Shown one piece after another: positions 8,697-18,511 of a stretch of DNA of 64,000 nt. The DNA is taken from positions 1,416,053 to 1,480,052 of the forward strand of contig NZ_CP019323.1 in assembly GCF_001971585.1 (NCBI RefSeq), written 5' to 3'. The notes beneath the pieces are model-generated. The model saw only the letters and a list, made by a program, of their open reading frames with translations. It ran no database searches and was not told where the DNA came from. Position 1 is the first letter of the stretch, and each line of letters begins with the position of its first letter. A program made the position numbers and the translations under genes. Origin of the DNA: Companilactobacillus allii (GTDB taxonomy: Bacteria; Bacillota; Bacilli; Lactobacillales; Lactobacillaceae).

Positions 8697-9245
8697 ATGT
8701 TAACAATTAATGTTCGTGGTGAAAATATCGAGGTAACACAATCGATTCGTGACTATGTTGAAAAAAGATTGTCAAAGATGGAAAAATATTTTAGTGACGG
8801 CAGCAATCCAATTGCTCACGTTAATTTGAAGACTTATCCATCAAAAGGTACAAAAGTCGAAGTAACTATTCCACTTCCATACATGACTCTTAGAGCTGAG
8901 GAAATAAATGATGACATGTATGCTGGAGTCGACTTAGTAATTGATAAGCTTGAAAGACAAGTTAAGAAGTTTAAGACACGTGTAAATCGTAAGGGACGTG
9001 AATCAGGTAGTATTAAGGATATTCCTTTGGATGATGTATCTGCTGAGGACGCAAAAGAAGACGAGACACAAATCGTTAGAACAAAGCGCCTATCATTGAA
9101 ACCTATGGACGCTGAAGAAGCAGTTCTACAAATGGAAATGCTTGGACATGAATTCTTCATTTTCGAAGATGCCGAAACAAATGGCGCAAGCATCGTATAT
9201 AAACGTAACGATGGTAAATATGGTTTGATCGAAACAAACGAATAG
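8697..9245 (+). CDS. hpf: Ribosome hibernation promoting factor, long form
   Basis: Long HPF (YfiA/YvyD type) dimerises 70S ribosomes into inactive 100S particles in stationary phase. The 182-residue length and two-part layout fit the long form: an N-terminal S30AE domain (about 1-100, ITVRGENIEVT-like start) and a C-terminal dimerisation domain (about 125-182, RTKRLSLKPMDAEEAVLQM and the HEFFIF segment). AAAGGAGAG precedes ATG 8697. The promoter overlaps a cre box, and a perfect-palindrome terminator follows, so it is transcribed alone from its own promoter in addition to possible comF readthrough. Confidence 0.96.
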   Translation: MLTINVRGENIEVTQSIRDYVEKRLSKMEKYFSDGSNPIAHVNLKTYPSKGTKVEVTIPLPYMTLRAEEINDDMYAGVDLVIDKLERQVKKFKTRVNRKGRESGSIKDIPLDDVSAEDAKEDETQIVRTKRLSLKPMDAEEAVLQMEMLGHEFFIFEDAETNGASIVYKRNDGKYGLIETNE

Positions 9246-9253
9246 AAAATATG

Positions 9254-9281
9254 AGCCAAGACAATTGTCTTGGCTTTTTTT
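9254..9281 (+). terminator. hpf terminator
   Basis: Bases 9254-9275 form a perfect 22-bp palindrome with arms AGCCAAGACA, followed by six T. Confidence 0.88.
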
Positions 9282-9437
9282 GTTGAACAGAAATTTATTG
9301 TGCAAAATACACCAAAAATATACAAATATGGTGTAGTATATTAACTCTGGAAGACTCTATATAATTCTGAGTTTAAAACAATCTAAAAAAATGCTACTAT
9401 TAAAAGTATGTTTAGTATTTAGGAGAGATTATTACAT

Positions 9438-11798
9438 ATGGCAAATCCATTAAGAAAATGGGTCGAAAGCGATAAAAGAGAAGTTAAACGTATGGGCAAA
9501 ATTGCCGATAAAGTTGAAAGTTATGCTGAAGATTTTAGCAAACTTTCAGATTCACAACTTCAAGCTAAGACTCCTGAATTTAAAGAAAGATTAAAAAAAG
9601 GCGAAACTTTAGATGATATTTTACCTGAAGCTTTTGCTACAGCCCGTGAGGGTGCTAAAAGAGTTCTTGGACTCTATCCATTTAGAGTTCAACTAATTGG
9701 TGGTATTACACTTCATGAAGGTAATATTGCTGAAATGAAAACTGGTGAAGGTAAGACTTTGACTGCCACATTACCAGTTTATTTGAATGCTCTTGCTGGA
9801 AAAGGTGTTCATGTTGTTACCGTTAACGAATATCTATCTTCTCGTGACGCTAAGGAGATGGGTGAGTTATACAACTGGTTAGGACTAACAGTAGGTCTTA
9901 ACATTAACAGCATGGATTCAGAAGAAAAAAGAGCAGCTTATAACTGTGATATTACTTATTCAACAAATAGTGAACTTGGTTTTGATTATTTGCGTGATAA
10001 CATGGTCGTTTACAAAGAACAAATGGTTCAACGTCCACTACATTATGCGATTGTCGATGAGGTTGATTCAATTTTGATTGATGAGGCTAGAACACCATTG
10101 ATTATTTCTGGAGCTGCTGAAAAATCTACAGCCATGTATGTTCGTGCAGATAGATTCTCAAAGACACTTGAAAAAGATGATTATAAGATTGATTGGCCAA
10201 CAAAGTCGATTAGTTTGACTGAAACGGGTATCAGAAAGTCTGAAGATTACTTCGGACTCGATAACTTATATGATATTGACAATACTGTTTTGAATCATCA
10301 TTTGGATCAAGCACTTCGTGCAAACTACATCATGACACTTGATATTGATTATGTTGTTCAAGATGGTGAAGTTAAGATCGTTGATCAGTTTACTGGTCGT
10401 GTTATGGATGGTCGTCGTTATTCTGATGGATTACATCAAGCTATTGAAGCTAAAGAAGGCGTTGAGATCCAAGACGAAACTAAGACCATGGCTAATATCA
10501 CTTATCAAAACTTCTTCCGTATGTACGATAAATTGTCTGGTATGACAGGTACAGCTAAGACAGAAGCAGAAGAATTCAGAGAAATTTACAACATGGAAGT
10601 TATCTCAATACCTACTAACAAGCCAGTTGTTCGTGATGATAAGGATGATTTATTATATCCAACATTGAAGAGTAAGTTTGCGGCTGTTGTTGAAGATATT
10701 AAGAGAAGACATGAAAAGGGACAACCTTTATTGGTTGGTACCGTTGCTGTTGAATCTTCTGAGTACTTATCTAAGTTATTGGATAAGGATGGTATTCCAC
10801 ATGCTGTCTTGAATGCTAAGAACCATGCAAAAGAAGCTGAAATCGTTATGAACGCTGGTCAACGTGGTGCTGTAACTATTGCCACTAATATGGCTGGTCG
10901 TGGTACTGATATTAAGCTTGGACCTGGTGTTAAAGAAGTCGGTGGATTGGCTGTTCTTGGTACAGAACGTCATGAGTCACGTCGTATTGATAACCAGCTT
11001 CGTGGTAGATCTGGTCGTCAAGGGGACCCTGGTGTGACACAATTCTATATGTCGCTTGAGGATGATTTGATGAAGCGTTTTGGTTCAGAGAGAATCAAGC
11101 GTGTTCTTAAGACCTTGAAGATCGAAGACGAAGATGCAGTTATTCAAAGTAAAATGATGACTCGTCAAGTTGAATCTGCTCAAAAACGTGTTGAAGGTAA
11201 TAACTACGATACACGTAAGAACACTCTACAATATGATGATGTTATGCGTGAACAACGTGAGGTTATCTATAAAGAGAGAATGGAAGTAATTACTGAAGAA
11301 AAAGATCTTGATCGTGTTCTTCTTCCAATGATTGAACGTACTATCAAAGCTACTGTTGATGTACATACACAAGGAAAAGAAGAAGATTGGGACCTTGCCG
11401 CTATTGCTGATTTTGCAACTTCAGCATTAGTTAGCGATAAGAACTTCAGTGTTGTTGACCTTCAACTTAAGACTTCAGAAGAAATTGTTAAGTATTTGAT
11501 GGACTTTGTTAATAAAAACTACGAAGACAAGAAAAAACAACTTGGAGATCCTTCTCAAATGTTAGAGTTTGAAAAGGTTGTTATCCTTAGAGTTGTTGAT
11601 GAGCACTGGACTGATCATATCGATGCAATGGATCAATTGCGTCAATCAATTGGTCTACGTGGTTATGGACAATTAAATCCACTTGTTGAATATCAAGAAG
11701 AAGGATATCGCATGTTTGAAGAAATGGTTTCAGATATTGAATATGATGTAACAAGATTATTCATGAAGGCCGAAATTAGACAAAATATGGAAAGATAA
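9438..11798 (+). CDS. secA: Preprotein translocase ATPase SecA
   Basis: SecA drives protein export through SecYEG. The 786-residue protein has Walker A GEGKT (103-107), the DEVDS Walker B box (207-211), the PPXD region, the second helicase fold ([31 protein letters not shown]) and the helical scaffold/wing. It ends at [10 protein letters not shown] and lacks the C-terminal cysteine-rich zinc domain seen in E. coli and B. subtilis SecA; this shortening is usual in lactobacilli. TAGGAGAGA precedes ATG 9438. It is followed by a strong terminator and then prfB, the order seen in most Firmicutes. Confidence 0.98.
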   Translation: MANPLRKWVESDKREVKRMGKIADKVESYAEDFSKLSDSQLQAKTPEFKERLKKGETLDDILPEAFATAREGAKRVLGLYPFRVQLIGGITLHEGNIAEMKTGEGKTLTATLPVYLNALAGKGVHVVTVNEYLSSRDAKEMGELYNWLGLTVGLNINSMDSEEKRAAYNCDITYSTNSELGFDYLRDNMVVYKEQMVQRPLHYAIVDEVDSILIDEARTPLIISGAAEKSTAMYVRADRFSKTLEKDDYKIDWPTKSISLTETGIRKSEDYFGLDNLYDIDNTVLNHHLDQALRANYIMTLDIDYVVQDGEVKIVDQFTGRVMDGRRYSDGLHQAIEAKEGVEIQDETKTMANITYQNFFRMYDKLSGMTGTAKTEAEEFREIYNMEVISIPTNKPVVRDDKDDLLYPTLKSKFAAVVEDIKRRHEKGQPLLVGTVAVESSEYLSKLLDKDGIPHAVLNAKNHAKEAEIVMNAGQRGAVTIATNMAGRGTDIKLGPGVKEVGGLAVLGTERHESRRIDNQLRGRSGRQGDPGVTQFYMSLEDDLMKRFGSERIKRVLKTLKIEDEDAVIQSKMMTRQVESAQKRVEGNNYDTRKNTLQYDDVMREQREVIYKERMEVITEEKDLDRVLLPMIERTIKATVDVHTQGKEEDWDLAAIADFATSALVSDKNFSVVDLQLKTSEEIVKYLMDFVNKNYEDKKKQLGDPSQMLEFEKVVILRVVDEHWTDHIDAMDQLRQSIGLRGYGQLNPLVEYQEEGYRMFEEMVSDIEYDVTRLFMKAEIRQNMER

Positions 11799-11801
11799 AT
11801 C

Positions 11802-11828
11802 GGCAGGCCGCTTGGCCTGCCCTTTTTT
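11802..11828 (+). terminator. secA terminator
   Basis: GGCAGGCC (11802-11809) pairs perfectly with GGCCTGCC (11814-11821) across a 4-nt loop, followed by T6. Confidence 0.88.
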
Positions 11829-11842
11829 ATAGGAGTGAGATT

Positions 11843-12959
11843 ATGGAATTTGGTGAAATAAAGACCAGAATAAGTAATATTGAAAGCAAAATAAGTCAAT
11901 TCAGGGGGTCTCTTTGACTTAGACGGTCTGGAAGAAGCAATTGCCGAAAATGAGGCGAAAATGGGTGACAATGACTTTTGGAATGATCATGAAAAAGCCC
12001 AAAAAGTCATTGATGCCAATAATGATTTAAAAGAAAAGTATGATAATTTCAAACAACTTGATGAAAGCTTTGAGAATTTACAGGTTTTGGCAGAACTTTA
12101 TCAAGATGATCCTGAAGAGGAATTAATCGTACAACTTGAAAATGATACGACAACTCTTGAAAAACAAATGCAATCTTATGAATTGACAATGTTGCTTTCT
12201 CAACCTTATGATTCTAATAATGCAATCCTTGAGATTCATCCCGGTGCTGGTGGTACAGAATCCCAAGATTGGGGAGCAATGTTATTGCGTATGTACCAAA
12301 GATGGTCTGATCAACATGGATTTTCTGTTGAAATTGAAGACTATCAACCAGGGGATGAAGCTGGAATCAAAAGTGTATCCATAATGATCAGTGGTAAGAA
12401 TGCATACGGACTTTTACGTTCTGAGCGTGGAGTTCACAGATTGGTTAGAATTTCACCTTTTGATTCTGCGGGACGTCGACATACTTCGTTTGCCTCTGTA
12501 GACGTTATGCCAGAACTTGATGATTCGATTGAAGTGGAGATTAACGATGATGATTTACGTGTTGATGTTTTCCGCTCGTCAGGTGCTGGTGGACAGCATA
12601 TCAATAAGACCTCATCAGCGGTAAGAATTACACATTTACCAACTGGTATAGTTGTTAGTTCACAGGCACAAAGGTCTCAACTTCAAAATAGACAAACAGC
12701 AATGAGTATGTTGAAAGCTAAGTTATATCAACGAGAACAAGAAGAACAAGCAAAGAAAAATGCCGAAATCAAAGGTGAACAAATGGATATTGGCTGGGGT
12801 TCGCAAATCAGATCGTATGTATTCCATCCATATACAATGGTAAAAGATCATCGTTCAAACTATGAATCTGGTAACGGACAAGCCGTTATGGATGGAGATT
12901 TGGATCCGTTTATTTATGCCTACTTGCAATGGAAGCTTCAAGAGGAGAATCCAGATTAA
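11843..12959 (+). CDS. prfB: Peptide chain release factor 2, expressed by programmed +1 frameshift
   Basis: RF2 ends translation at UGA and UAA. The gene starts at ATG 11843 (AGGAGTGAG upstream) and reads 24 codons to an in-frame TGA at 11915-11917. After a +1 shift on CTT-T, the frame runs from GAC 11916 to the stop at 12957-12959, giving a 371-residue protein, the normal RF2 length. The RF2 anticodon-like SPF motif is at residues 204-206 and the GGQ hydrolysis motif at 249-251. An ORF call from 11961 alone would miss the N-terminus. One nucleotide separates it from the response regulator gene, so prfB and the two-component genes form one transcription unit. Confidence 0.96.
11901..11918 (+). 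other. RF2 autoregulatory +1 frameshift site
   Basis: An internal Shine-Dalgarno-like AGGGGG (11903-11908) lies just before the slippery CTT and the poor-context stop TGA followed by C (11912-11918). This is the classic prfB arrangement: when RF2 is scarce the ribosome pauses at UGA and shifts +1 to make full-length RF2. Confidence 0.95.
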
Positions 12960-12960
12960 T

Positions 12961-13623
12961 ATGCAAAAAAGAATTTTGATTGTAGATGATGAGCCATCAA
13001 TTCTAGAATTGATTGAGTACAATTTAACGTCCAAAGGATATGATACAGACGTCGCCGACAACGGAGAAGATGCTCTAAATAAAATCCTAATGGAAAAGTT
13101 TGACTTAGTCTTGCTTGATCAAATGCTTCCTAAACTAAGTGGTATTGAGATCCTTAAAAAGATTCGTTCCGTGGGAAACTTGACTCCAGTAATATTTTTG
13201 ACGGCGGTAGATGCTGAAGAAAATAAAATTGAGGGCCTTGTCAGTGGGGCTGATGATTATATTACAAAACCGTTTAGTATTAAGGAACTTTTGGCGAGGA
13301 TAGAAGTAGTTTTACGTCGGACTGCAAGTTCTGAAAAAACAAAATTTGCTTTAAATAAAGCCGCAAAGAGTTTAACCATTAATGGAATTGAAATAACTTT
13401 GACACGTAAAGAGTATCAATTATTAGAGTTCTTATTGGATAACAAGGGAATTGTGGTTTCGCGGGATCAGATCTTTGATAATGTGTGGGGATTGAACTCA
13501 AACTCACAATTAAGGATGGTCGATATTCAAATCAGTCATCTTCGTGATAAAATTGAAAAGGATACTAAAGATCCGCAAATAATAAAAACCGTACACGGAT
13601 TCGGTTACGTCTTAGAGGTGTGA
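12961..13623 (+). CDS. phoP: PhoP/PhoB-type response regulator
   Basis: OmpR-family response regulator of 220 residues. The receiver domain has the acidic pair D9-D10, phospho-acceptor D53 in LLDQMLP, the later T (FLTAV) and K (ITKPF). The C-terminal winged helix (about 125-220) has the KEYQLLEFL and VHGFGYVLEV signatures. ATG 12961 lies one base after prfB; a GAGGAG site is inside the prfB end. It is paired with the kinase at 13625 and lies upstream of the pst operon, which supports a phosphate-sensing PhoP role; a WalR-like identity is less likely because no walH/walI genes follow. The symbol is inferred from context. Confidence 0.85.
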   Translation: MQKRILIVDDEPSILELIEYNLTSKGYDTDVADNGEDALNKILMEKFDLVLLDQMLPKLSGIEILKKIRSVGNLTPVIFLTAVDAEENKIEGLVSGADDYITKPFSIKELLARIEVVLRRTASSEKTKFALNKAAKSLTINGIEITLTRKEYQLLEFLLDNKGIVVSRDQIFDNVWGLNSNSQLRMVDIQISHLRDKIEKDTKDPQIIKTVHGFGYVLEV

Positions 13624-13624
13624 T

Positions 13625-15274
13625 ATGAGGAAAAAATTAGGGCCATTAATTGCAATCGCTATTACTGTAATAATCTTTATCGTACTGTCGGTATTTGCCG
13701 ATAATATCTTGTCTCATTCTCAAAATGAAATGTTTGCGGATGAAACTGTGTCTTATCGAGAGCTCAAAAAGAATCATTCACAGTCCCAAGCAGCCAAATA
13801 TGCCAATTTGTCATATATTGATACTACAAAACGTGATACTTCCTTGGAAAAAGGTGCATATGATTTGATTCATCGTGGACACTTAACTCCTGGACAAAAT
13901 TATGTGACAAAAGATACCTTTGGAACTAGAACAATGTATTACATGCATGGATCTAGTAAGTATGTTGTTGCAAAGAAATATAAGAGACTTTGGAATCAAG
14001 ATACGTTCTCATTTTTGATGGTTGCATTCATTTACTTTATTGTGACTGACTTTATGATTCTATTCTTTTACCGTAAGCGTCAGATTCTTAGCAAGGATAT
14101 CAAGAGTGTTACTGAGAATTTGAAGCGGGTTAGAAAAAACAAAGAAATGGCATCACTGATTCTTTCACCAGATGATGAGTTATATGAGTTGGTTGAACAA
14201 ACTAATGATATTAGTATGGATATTAATGAATTGCGTGATAATGCTAGATTACGTGAAAGACGATTCAAGGGTTTGATAGGACATTTGCCAATTGGCGTTA
14301 TGCTGTTGAACTCACAAGGTGAAGTCTTGATGCACAATCAGGCAATGGCAGGATTGTTGGATGAGAATATTTCCAACGAAATACATCCCTTTATTGAAGA
14401 TGTTAAAACGTATAGTTTGAGTCGTATGATTGAACATACCTTGCGTAAGAACAAGAATCATCATCGTGAGATTCAACTAGTTGGTAATTCACAAAAGTAC
14501 GTTGACGCCAACGTCATTCGCTTGGTTCATTCACGTGAAGACTATGATCAACAAGTTCTGGTTATTTTATATGATTTGACTGAAAGTAGAAGATTTGAAC
14601 AGATTCAAGTGGATTTCGTTAATAATGTCAGCCATGAATTAAAGACTCCAATTACTTCAATCGAAGGGTTCTCTGAGACATTATTGAATGGTGCCAAAGA
14701 TGATCCAGAGAAATTGGATCATTTCTTACATATCATTAATGATGAAAGTGTTCGTTTGACGGAACTTATTCAAGATATTCTATCGTTATCTAAAGTTAAA
14801 AAGGATGCCCAAAAGGCGCAACTTGTTAACATGGAAGAAGACGTTGACAAGATATTAGAGCGCATGGAGATCCCAATTAAGAAGCATGGTATTCATGTTA
14901 AAAAAGAATTCTTTGGTAATGAGAATATAACTATTAACAAAGAAAAGATAAACTTGATACTTAGCAACCTGATTAAAAATGCTATTTCATATAACAAAGA
15001 AAATGGAACTATTGCTATGGAGTTCCATCATGATGAAATAGAAAACCGTATCAGATTTGTTATTCAAGATACTGGTATTGGAATTTCTGACGATGAACAA
15101 GATCGTGTATTTGAACGATTTTATCGTGTGGATAAATCAAGAAGCTTGGAAACAGGTGGTACTGGACTTGGTTTAGCTATTGTCAAAGAAACAGTTGATA
15201 ATATGAATGGGACAATAAATATGGAGTCTCATAAGGGTCTGGGCTCCACATTTACAGTAAATATTCCTTTATAA
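13625..15274 (+). CDS. phoR: PhoR-type sensor histidine kinase
   Basis: Membrane sensor kinase of 549 residues, partner of the preceding regulator (start one base after its stop). Visible parts in order: membrane helix at about 7-27, extracytoplasmic segment to about 120, second helix at about 125-150, HAMP-like linker, PAS-like segment (about 215-320, with HLPIGVMLLN), HisKA domain with phospho-acceptor H337 in SHELKTP, and HATPase_c with N box (NLIKNAISYNKENG), G1 box (DTGIGIS) and G2 box (GGTGLGLAIV). The architecture and the pst operon just downstream fit PhoR. A terminator follows at 15286. Confidence 0.87.
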   Translation: MRKKLGPLIAIAITVIIFIVLSVFADNILSHSQNEMFADETVSYRELKKNHSQSQAAKYANLSYIDTTKRDTSLEKGAYDLIHRGHLTPGQNYVTKDTFGTRTMYYMHGSSKYVVAKKYKRLWNQDTFSFLMVAFIYFIVTDFMILFFYRKRQILSKDIKSVTENLKRVRKNKEMASLILSPDDELYELVEQTNDISMDINELRDNARLRERRFKGLIGHLPIGVMLLNSQGEVLMHNQAMAGLLDENISNEIHPFIEDVKTYSLSRMIEHTLRKNKNHHREIQLVGNSQKYVDANVIRLVHSREDYDQQVLVILYDLTESRRFEQIQVDFVNNVSHELKTPITSIEGFSETLLNGAKDDPEKLDHFLHIINDESVRLTELIQDILSLSKVKKDAQKAQLVNMEEDVDKILERMEIPIKKHGIHVKKEFFGNENITINKEKINLILSNLIKNAISYNKENGTIAMEFHHDEIENRIRFVIQDTGIGISDDEQDRVFERFYRVDKSRSLETGGTGLGLAIVKETVDNMNGTINMESHKGLGSTFTVNIPL

Positions 15275-15285
15275 TAATTATTTGG

Positions 15286-15322
15286 GATTGTGACAAAGAT
15301 TTTTAGGTCACAATCTTTTTTT
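15286..15322 (+). terminator. phoPR terminator
   Basis: GATTGTGAC (15286-15294) pairs perfectly with GTCACAATC (15307-15315), followed by seven T. Confidence 0.88.
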
Positions 15323-15487
15323 GTGCAAAAAATCCTTATGGTAAAACAAAAAGCTCTTTCAATTACCTTGATTGTTGCAGAAATGTTACATAATGTTTAG
15401 TTTCTGTTACAGAATCCAAGATTCATTGAATATGGTCTTTTTAAATAGTAATCTGGTACGTAGATACTTATATAGGGGGATCTTTCA

Positions 15488-16456
15488 ATGAATAAAAAAG
15501 TGCTGTTAACAAGCGTTGCCGTTCTTAACACACTAGCTGCCGTCGCTGCTCCAACGGTTGCTTCCGCTGCCACGGACACTACAAGTGTTCCGGAAAGTTC
15601 AGAACAAGTAAATAATTCAGATCAAAATAATAATGATACAGATGTAATTTCAGGATCAGACGTTCAAAAGGCTGATACAACAGTTGCTCATACAGCTACT
15701 GTTCAATCAGAATCTTCAACAAAGGCTATCGTTCAAGCTACAAGTAGTGGTGTAACATCATCACAACAACAACAATTCTTGTCAGAAGCTGTTCCAATGG
15801 CTCAACAAGCTGCTTCAAAGTATAATTTATATACTTCAGTTATGTTAGCTCAAGCTATTCTTGAAAGTGGATGGGGTGCTTCAACTCTAGCTACTCAAGG
15901 CCATAACTTGTTTGGTATCAAGGGTGACTATAATGGTGCCTACGTATCAATGCCGACTTCTGAATGGAGTTCATCACAAGGTTGGTATACAATTTATGCC
16001 AACTTTAGAAAATATCCAAGTTATTATGAATCATTCTTAGATAATGGTGATAAGTTACGTAATGGTGTTTCATGGAATTCTAGCTACTATTCAGGTACAT
16101 GGAAAGAAAATACATCATCATATAAAGATGCTACCGCTTGGTTGCAAGGCAGATATGCTACTGCACCTAACTATGCTTCATCATTGAACAGCTTGATTTC
16201 AACATACAACTTGACTCAATATGATGGTAATGCAGAAACAAACAGTGGTTCTGACAATAATTCAGATACAGTACACGTAAATGCTACACCATACGCTAGA
16301 TTACAAGATAGCAATGGTAAAGAAGTTAAGAATCGTGCCTTAGCTACAAATACTGATTGGTATTTCAATAAGACTAAGACTGCTTCTGACGGTACTGTTT
16401 GGTATCATGTTGCAACTAACGAATGGGTTAGTGCAAGTGACATTTCAGTTAAATAA
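15488..16456 (+). CDS. Secreted N-acetylglucosaminidase (GH73) with C-terminal wall-binding domain
   Basis: Predicted cell-wall hydrolase of 322 residues that cleaves the glycan strand of peptidoglycan. It begins with a signal peptide (about 1-27, ending VASAA), then a Ser/Asn/Thr-rich linker to about 90, a GH73 glucosaminidase domain (about 92-250) with AQAILESGWG (catalytic Glu candidate), HNLFGIKG and NFRKYPSYYESF, and a C-terminal domain of about 60 residues (VHVNATPYARLQDSNGK ... WYHVATNEWVSASDI) that resembles the S-layer/SLAP-type wall-binding repeats of lactobacilli. AGGGGGATC precedes ATG 15488. It sits alone between terminator-bounded phoPR and pst; a role in phosphate-linked wall turnover would be speculation. 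Element R2 follows the stop. Confidence 0.88.
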   Translation: MNKKVLLTSVAVLNTLAAVAAPTVASAATDTTSVPESSEQVNNSDQNNNDTDVISGSDVQKADTTVAHTATVQSESSTKAIVQATSSGVTSSQQQQFLSEAVPMAQQAASKYNLYTSVMLAQAILESGWGASTLATQGHNLFGIKGDYNGAYVSMPTSEWSSSQGWYTIYANFRKYPSYYESFLDNGDKLRNGVSWNSSYYSGTWKENTSSYKDATAWLQGRYATAPNYASSLNSLISTYNLTQYDGNAETNSGSDNNSDTVHVNATPYARLQDSNGKEVKNRALATNTDWYFNKTKTASDGTVWYHVATNEWVSASDISVK

Positions 16457-16470
16457 TTAGTGAAATTTTA

Positions 16471-16612
16471 AGAGCGTGGCAAAATGTGCTTAGCTTTCGA
16501 GTATAGTTGCGAAAAAAGTCCAGTATTTACGTAAGTAAATACTGGGCTTTTTTTGAACTAGACGGAGAAAATCGTGTTTTGTCACGCGTTTTTACTGCAA
16601 GTTTGAGTAGAA
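16471..16612 (+). repeat. Structured repeat element, copy R2
   Basis: The outer stem pairs GCGTGGCAAAATGTG (16474-16488) with the segment ending GTTTTGTCACGC at 16587, about 15 bp with some G-U pairs. The inner hairpin (about 16514-16552) carries GTATTTAC/GTAAATAC and a GTAA tetraloop at 16531-16534, flanked by A6 and T7. Conserved TTTCGAG (16496-16502), CGGAGAAAATCGTG and tail GCAAGTTTGAGTAG (16597-16610) are present. It starts 15 nt after the glucosaminidase stop and is a likely terminator before pstS. Confidence 0.85.
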
Positions 16613-16716
16613 ACAAAGTTATGTACAACTACTTTATGAATTTTTTTGTTTCAACGTCCATTTTTATACAAAAAATATACATTGTTATATTAATATTGGT
16701 TAGATAGAGGTGAAAA

Positions 16717-17589
16717 ATGTTGAAGAAAAGAATTTTTGCGTTGTTTGCTGTAATTTTTGGCGCAATTTTTGTTTTATCTGGCTGCTCCGGGAGTGGTAGT
16801 CAAAAAACAATAACCGCTGTAGGTTCCTCTGCGGCCCAACCATTGGTTGAACTTGCGGGTGAGGAATTCTCAAAAGATAATCCAAATGAATACGTCAATG
16901 TTCAAGGTGGTGGTACTGGTCTTAGTCAGATACAACAAGGTGCTGTCGATATTGGTAATTCTGATTTGTACGCTGAACAAAAGAGTGGTATTGATGCCAG
17001 TAAACTGGTAGATCATCGTATTGCTGCAGTGGGAATGGTTCCTATTGTAAATAAAGACGTTAAAGTGGATTCTTTAACTATTAAACAGTTAAGACAGATA
17101 TTTTCTGGGGAAGTAACTAATTGGAAACAAGTCGGTGGACAAGATCTTAAAATTACGATTATAAATCGTGCCGATGGAAGTGGAACCAGATCTGCATTTG
17201 AAGATGATGTAATGGAGAATGTTCCATTTGCTAGTTCACAAGAACAAGACTCAAGTGGGATGGTACGTCAAATTGTTTACAATACTGATGGTGCAATCAG
17301 TTATTTGGCGATGCCATATTTAAATAACACCGTGAAGACATTGAATGTAAATGGTGTAAAACCAACTATTAAGAATATTGAGAATAATACTTGGAAGATT
17401 TGGTCATATGAGCATTTGTATACAAAGGGTAATCCTAAAGGGATGACCAAAGAATTCTTGAGTTATATTATGACGGATAAAATTCAAAACCAAGTAGTTA
17501 AAAAGCTACAATATGTTCCAATAAAAGATATGAAGTATCAAAAAGATTACAAGGGTAACGTAACGCCTGTTTCAAAGGGGGAAGTTTAA
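16717..17589 (+). CDS. pstS: Phosphate ABC transporter substrate-binding lipoprotein PstS
   Basis: Extracellular phosphate-binding component of the high-affinity Pst importer. The 290-residue protein has a lipoprotein signal with lipobox LSGC (lipid-modified C23), then the PstS fold with VGSSAAQPL, GGGTGLSQIQQGAVDIGNSD and the phosphate-contact segment RADGSGTR. AGAGGTG precedes ATG 16717. It heads the operon pstS-C-A-B-B-phoU, whose genes are all within 15 nt or overlapping. Induction by PhoP at low phosphate is expected from the family and the neighbouring two-component genes. Confidence 0.95.
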   Translation: MLKKRIFALFAVIFGAIFVLSGCSGSGSQKTITAVGSSAAQPLVELAGEEFSKDNPNEYVNVQGGGTGLSQIQQGAVDIGNSDLYAEQKSGIDASKLVDHRIAAVGMVPIVNKDVKVDSLTIKQLRQIFSGEVTNWKQVGGQDLKITIINRADGSGTRSAFEDDVMENVPFASSQEQDSSGMVRQIVYNTDGAISYLAMPYLNNTVKTLNVNGVKPTIKNIENNTWKIWSYEHLYTKGNPKGMTKEFLSYIMTDKIQNQVVKKLQYVPIKDMKYQKDYKGNVTPVSKGEV

Positions 17590-17590
17590 T

Positions 17591-18511
17591 ATGAAAGATC
17601 CGATTAGAGAAAGTCTAACTAAAAAATCTGTATCAGCTAAAAGAGAAACTCGTGGAAAAATAATTTCGTTCAGTTTTACCGCAGTTATCGTAATTTTAGT
17701 TGTAACAATAATTGGATTCGTTGCTTCGAGAGGATTAGTTATCTTCTTTAAGGATGGAGTTAATCCTATTAACTTCTTAACTAATTCAGTTTGGTCCCCC
17801 AGCAAACTAGATAGTGCAGGTCATCCTATTGTTGGTGCCGCACCAATGATCGTTGGTTCGTTTGCTGTTACTTTTATTGCCGCTTTGATTGGGACACCTT
17901 TTGCAATTGCAGCAGCATTATTTATGACTGAGATATCTCCAAAATGGGGACGTAAAATTTTGCAACCAGTAATTGAATTATTGGTCGGAATTCCCTCAGT
18001 TGTTTATGGTTTCATCGGTTTAACAGTAGTTGTTCCATTTGTACGAAAGATAGCCGGCGGAAGTGGGTTTGGTATTTTGGCTGGTTCTTTTGTATTATTC
18101 GTTATGATTTTACCGACTATAACGTCAATGTCAGTCGATGCACTACGTGCAGTGCCAAGATATTATCGTGAGGCATCACTAGCACTAGGTGCTACTCGTT
18201 GGCAAACTATTCATAAAGTTATATTACGTGCCGCTACACCAGGGCTTTTGACAGCCGTAGTGTTTGGTATGTCACGTGCCTTTGGTGAAGCGTTAGCCGT
18301 TCAAATGGTCATTGGTAATGCAATGTTGTTACCAGAAAATTTGGTATCACCATCTGCTACTTTGACTAGTGTTCTTACAATGAATATGGGAAATACAATT
18401 ATGGGGTCAACAGCCAATAATGCCTTGTGGTCGCTAGCATTATTACTACTTCTTATGTCGTTGCTATTTAACTTTGTAATTAGAATTATCGCAAAGAGAG
18501 GTAAGATGTAA
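17591..18511 (+). CDS. pstC: Phosphate ABC transporter permease PstC
   Basis: One of the two membrane permeases of the Pst importer. The 306-residue protein has about six membrane helices, with the ABC-permease coupling motif EASLALGATRWQTIHKV (EAA loop) at about residues 196-212. Start ATG 17591 lies one base after the pstS stop and AAGGGGGAAG precedes it. The order PstC before PstA and the overlap of its last base with pstA are normal. Confidence 0.94.
   Translation: MKDPIRESLTKKSVSAKRETRGKIISFSFTAVIVILVVTIIGFVASRGLVIFFKDGVNPINFLTNSVWSPSKLDSAGHPIVGAAPMIVGSFAVTFIAALIGTPFAIAAALFMTEISPKWGRKILQPVIELLVGIPSVVYGFIGLTVVVPFVRKIAGGSGFGILAGSFVLFVMILPTITSMSVDALRAVPRYYREASLALGATRWQTIHKVILRAATPGLLTAVVFGMSRAFGEALAVQMVIGNAMLLPENLVSPSATLTSVLTMNMGNTIMGSTANNALWSLALLLLLMSLLFNFVIRIIAKRGKM

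Noticed and set aside
11961-12959. prfB as a gene starting at 11961
   Set aside because: It would lack the RF2 N-terminus. The upstream 24 codons, the AGGGGG and the CTT-TGA-C site show the normal frameshift form starting at 11843.
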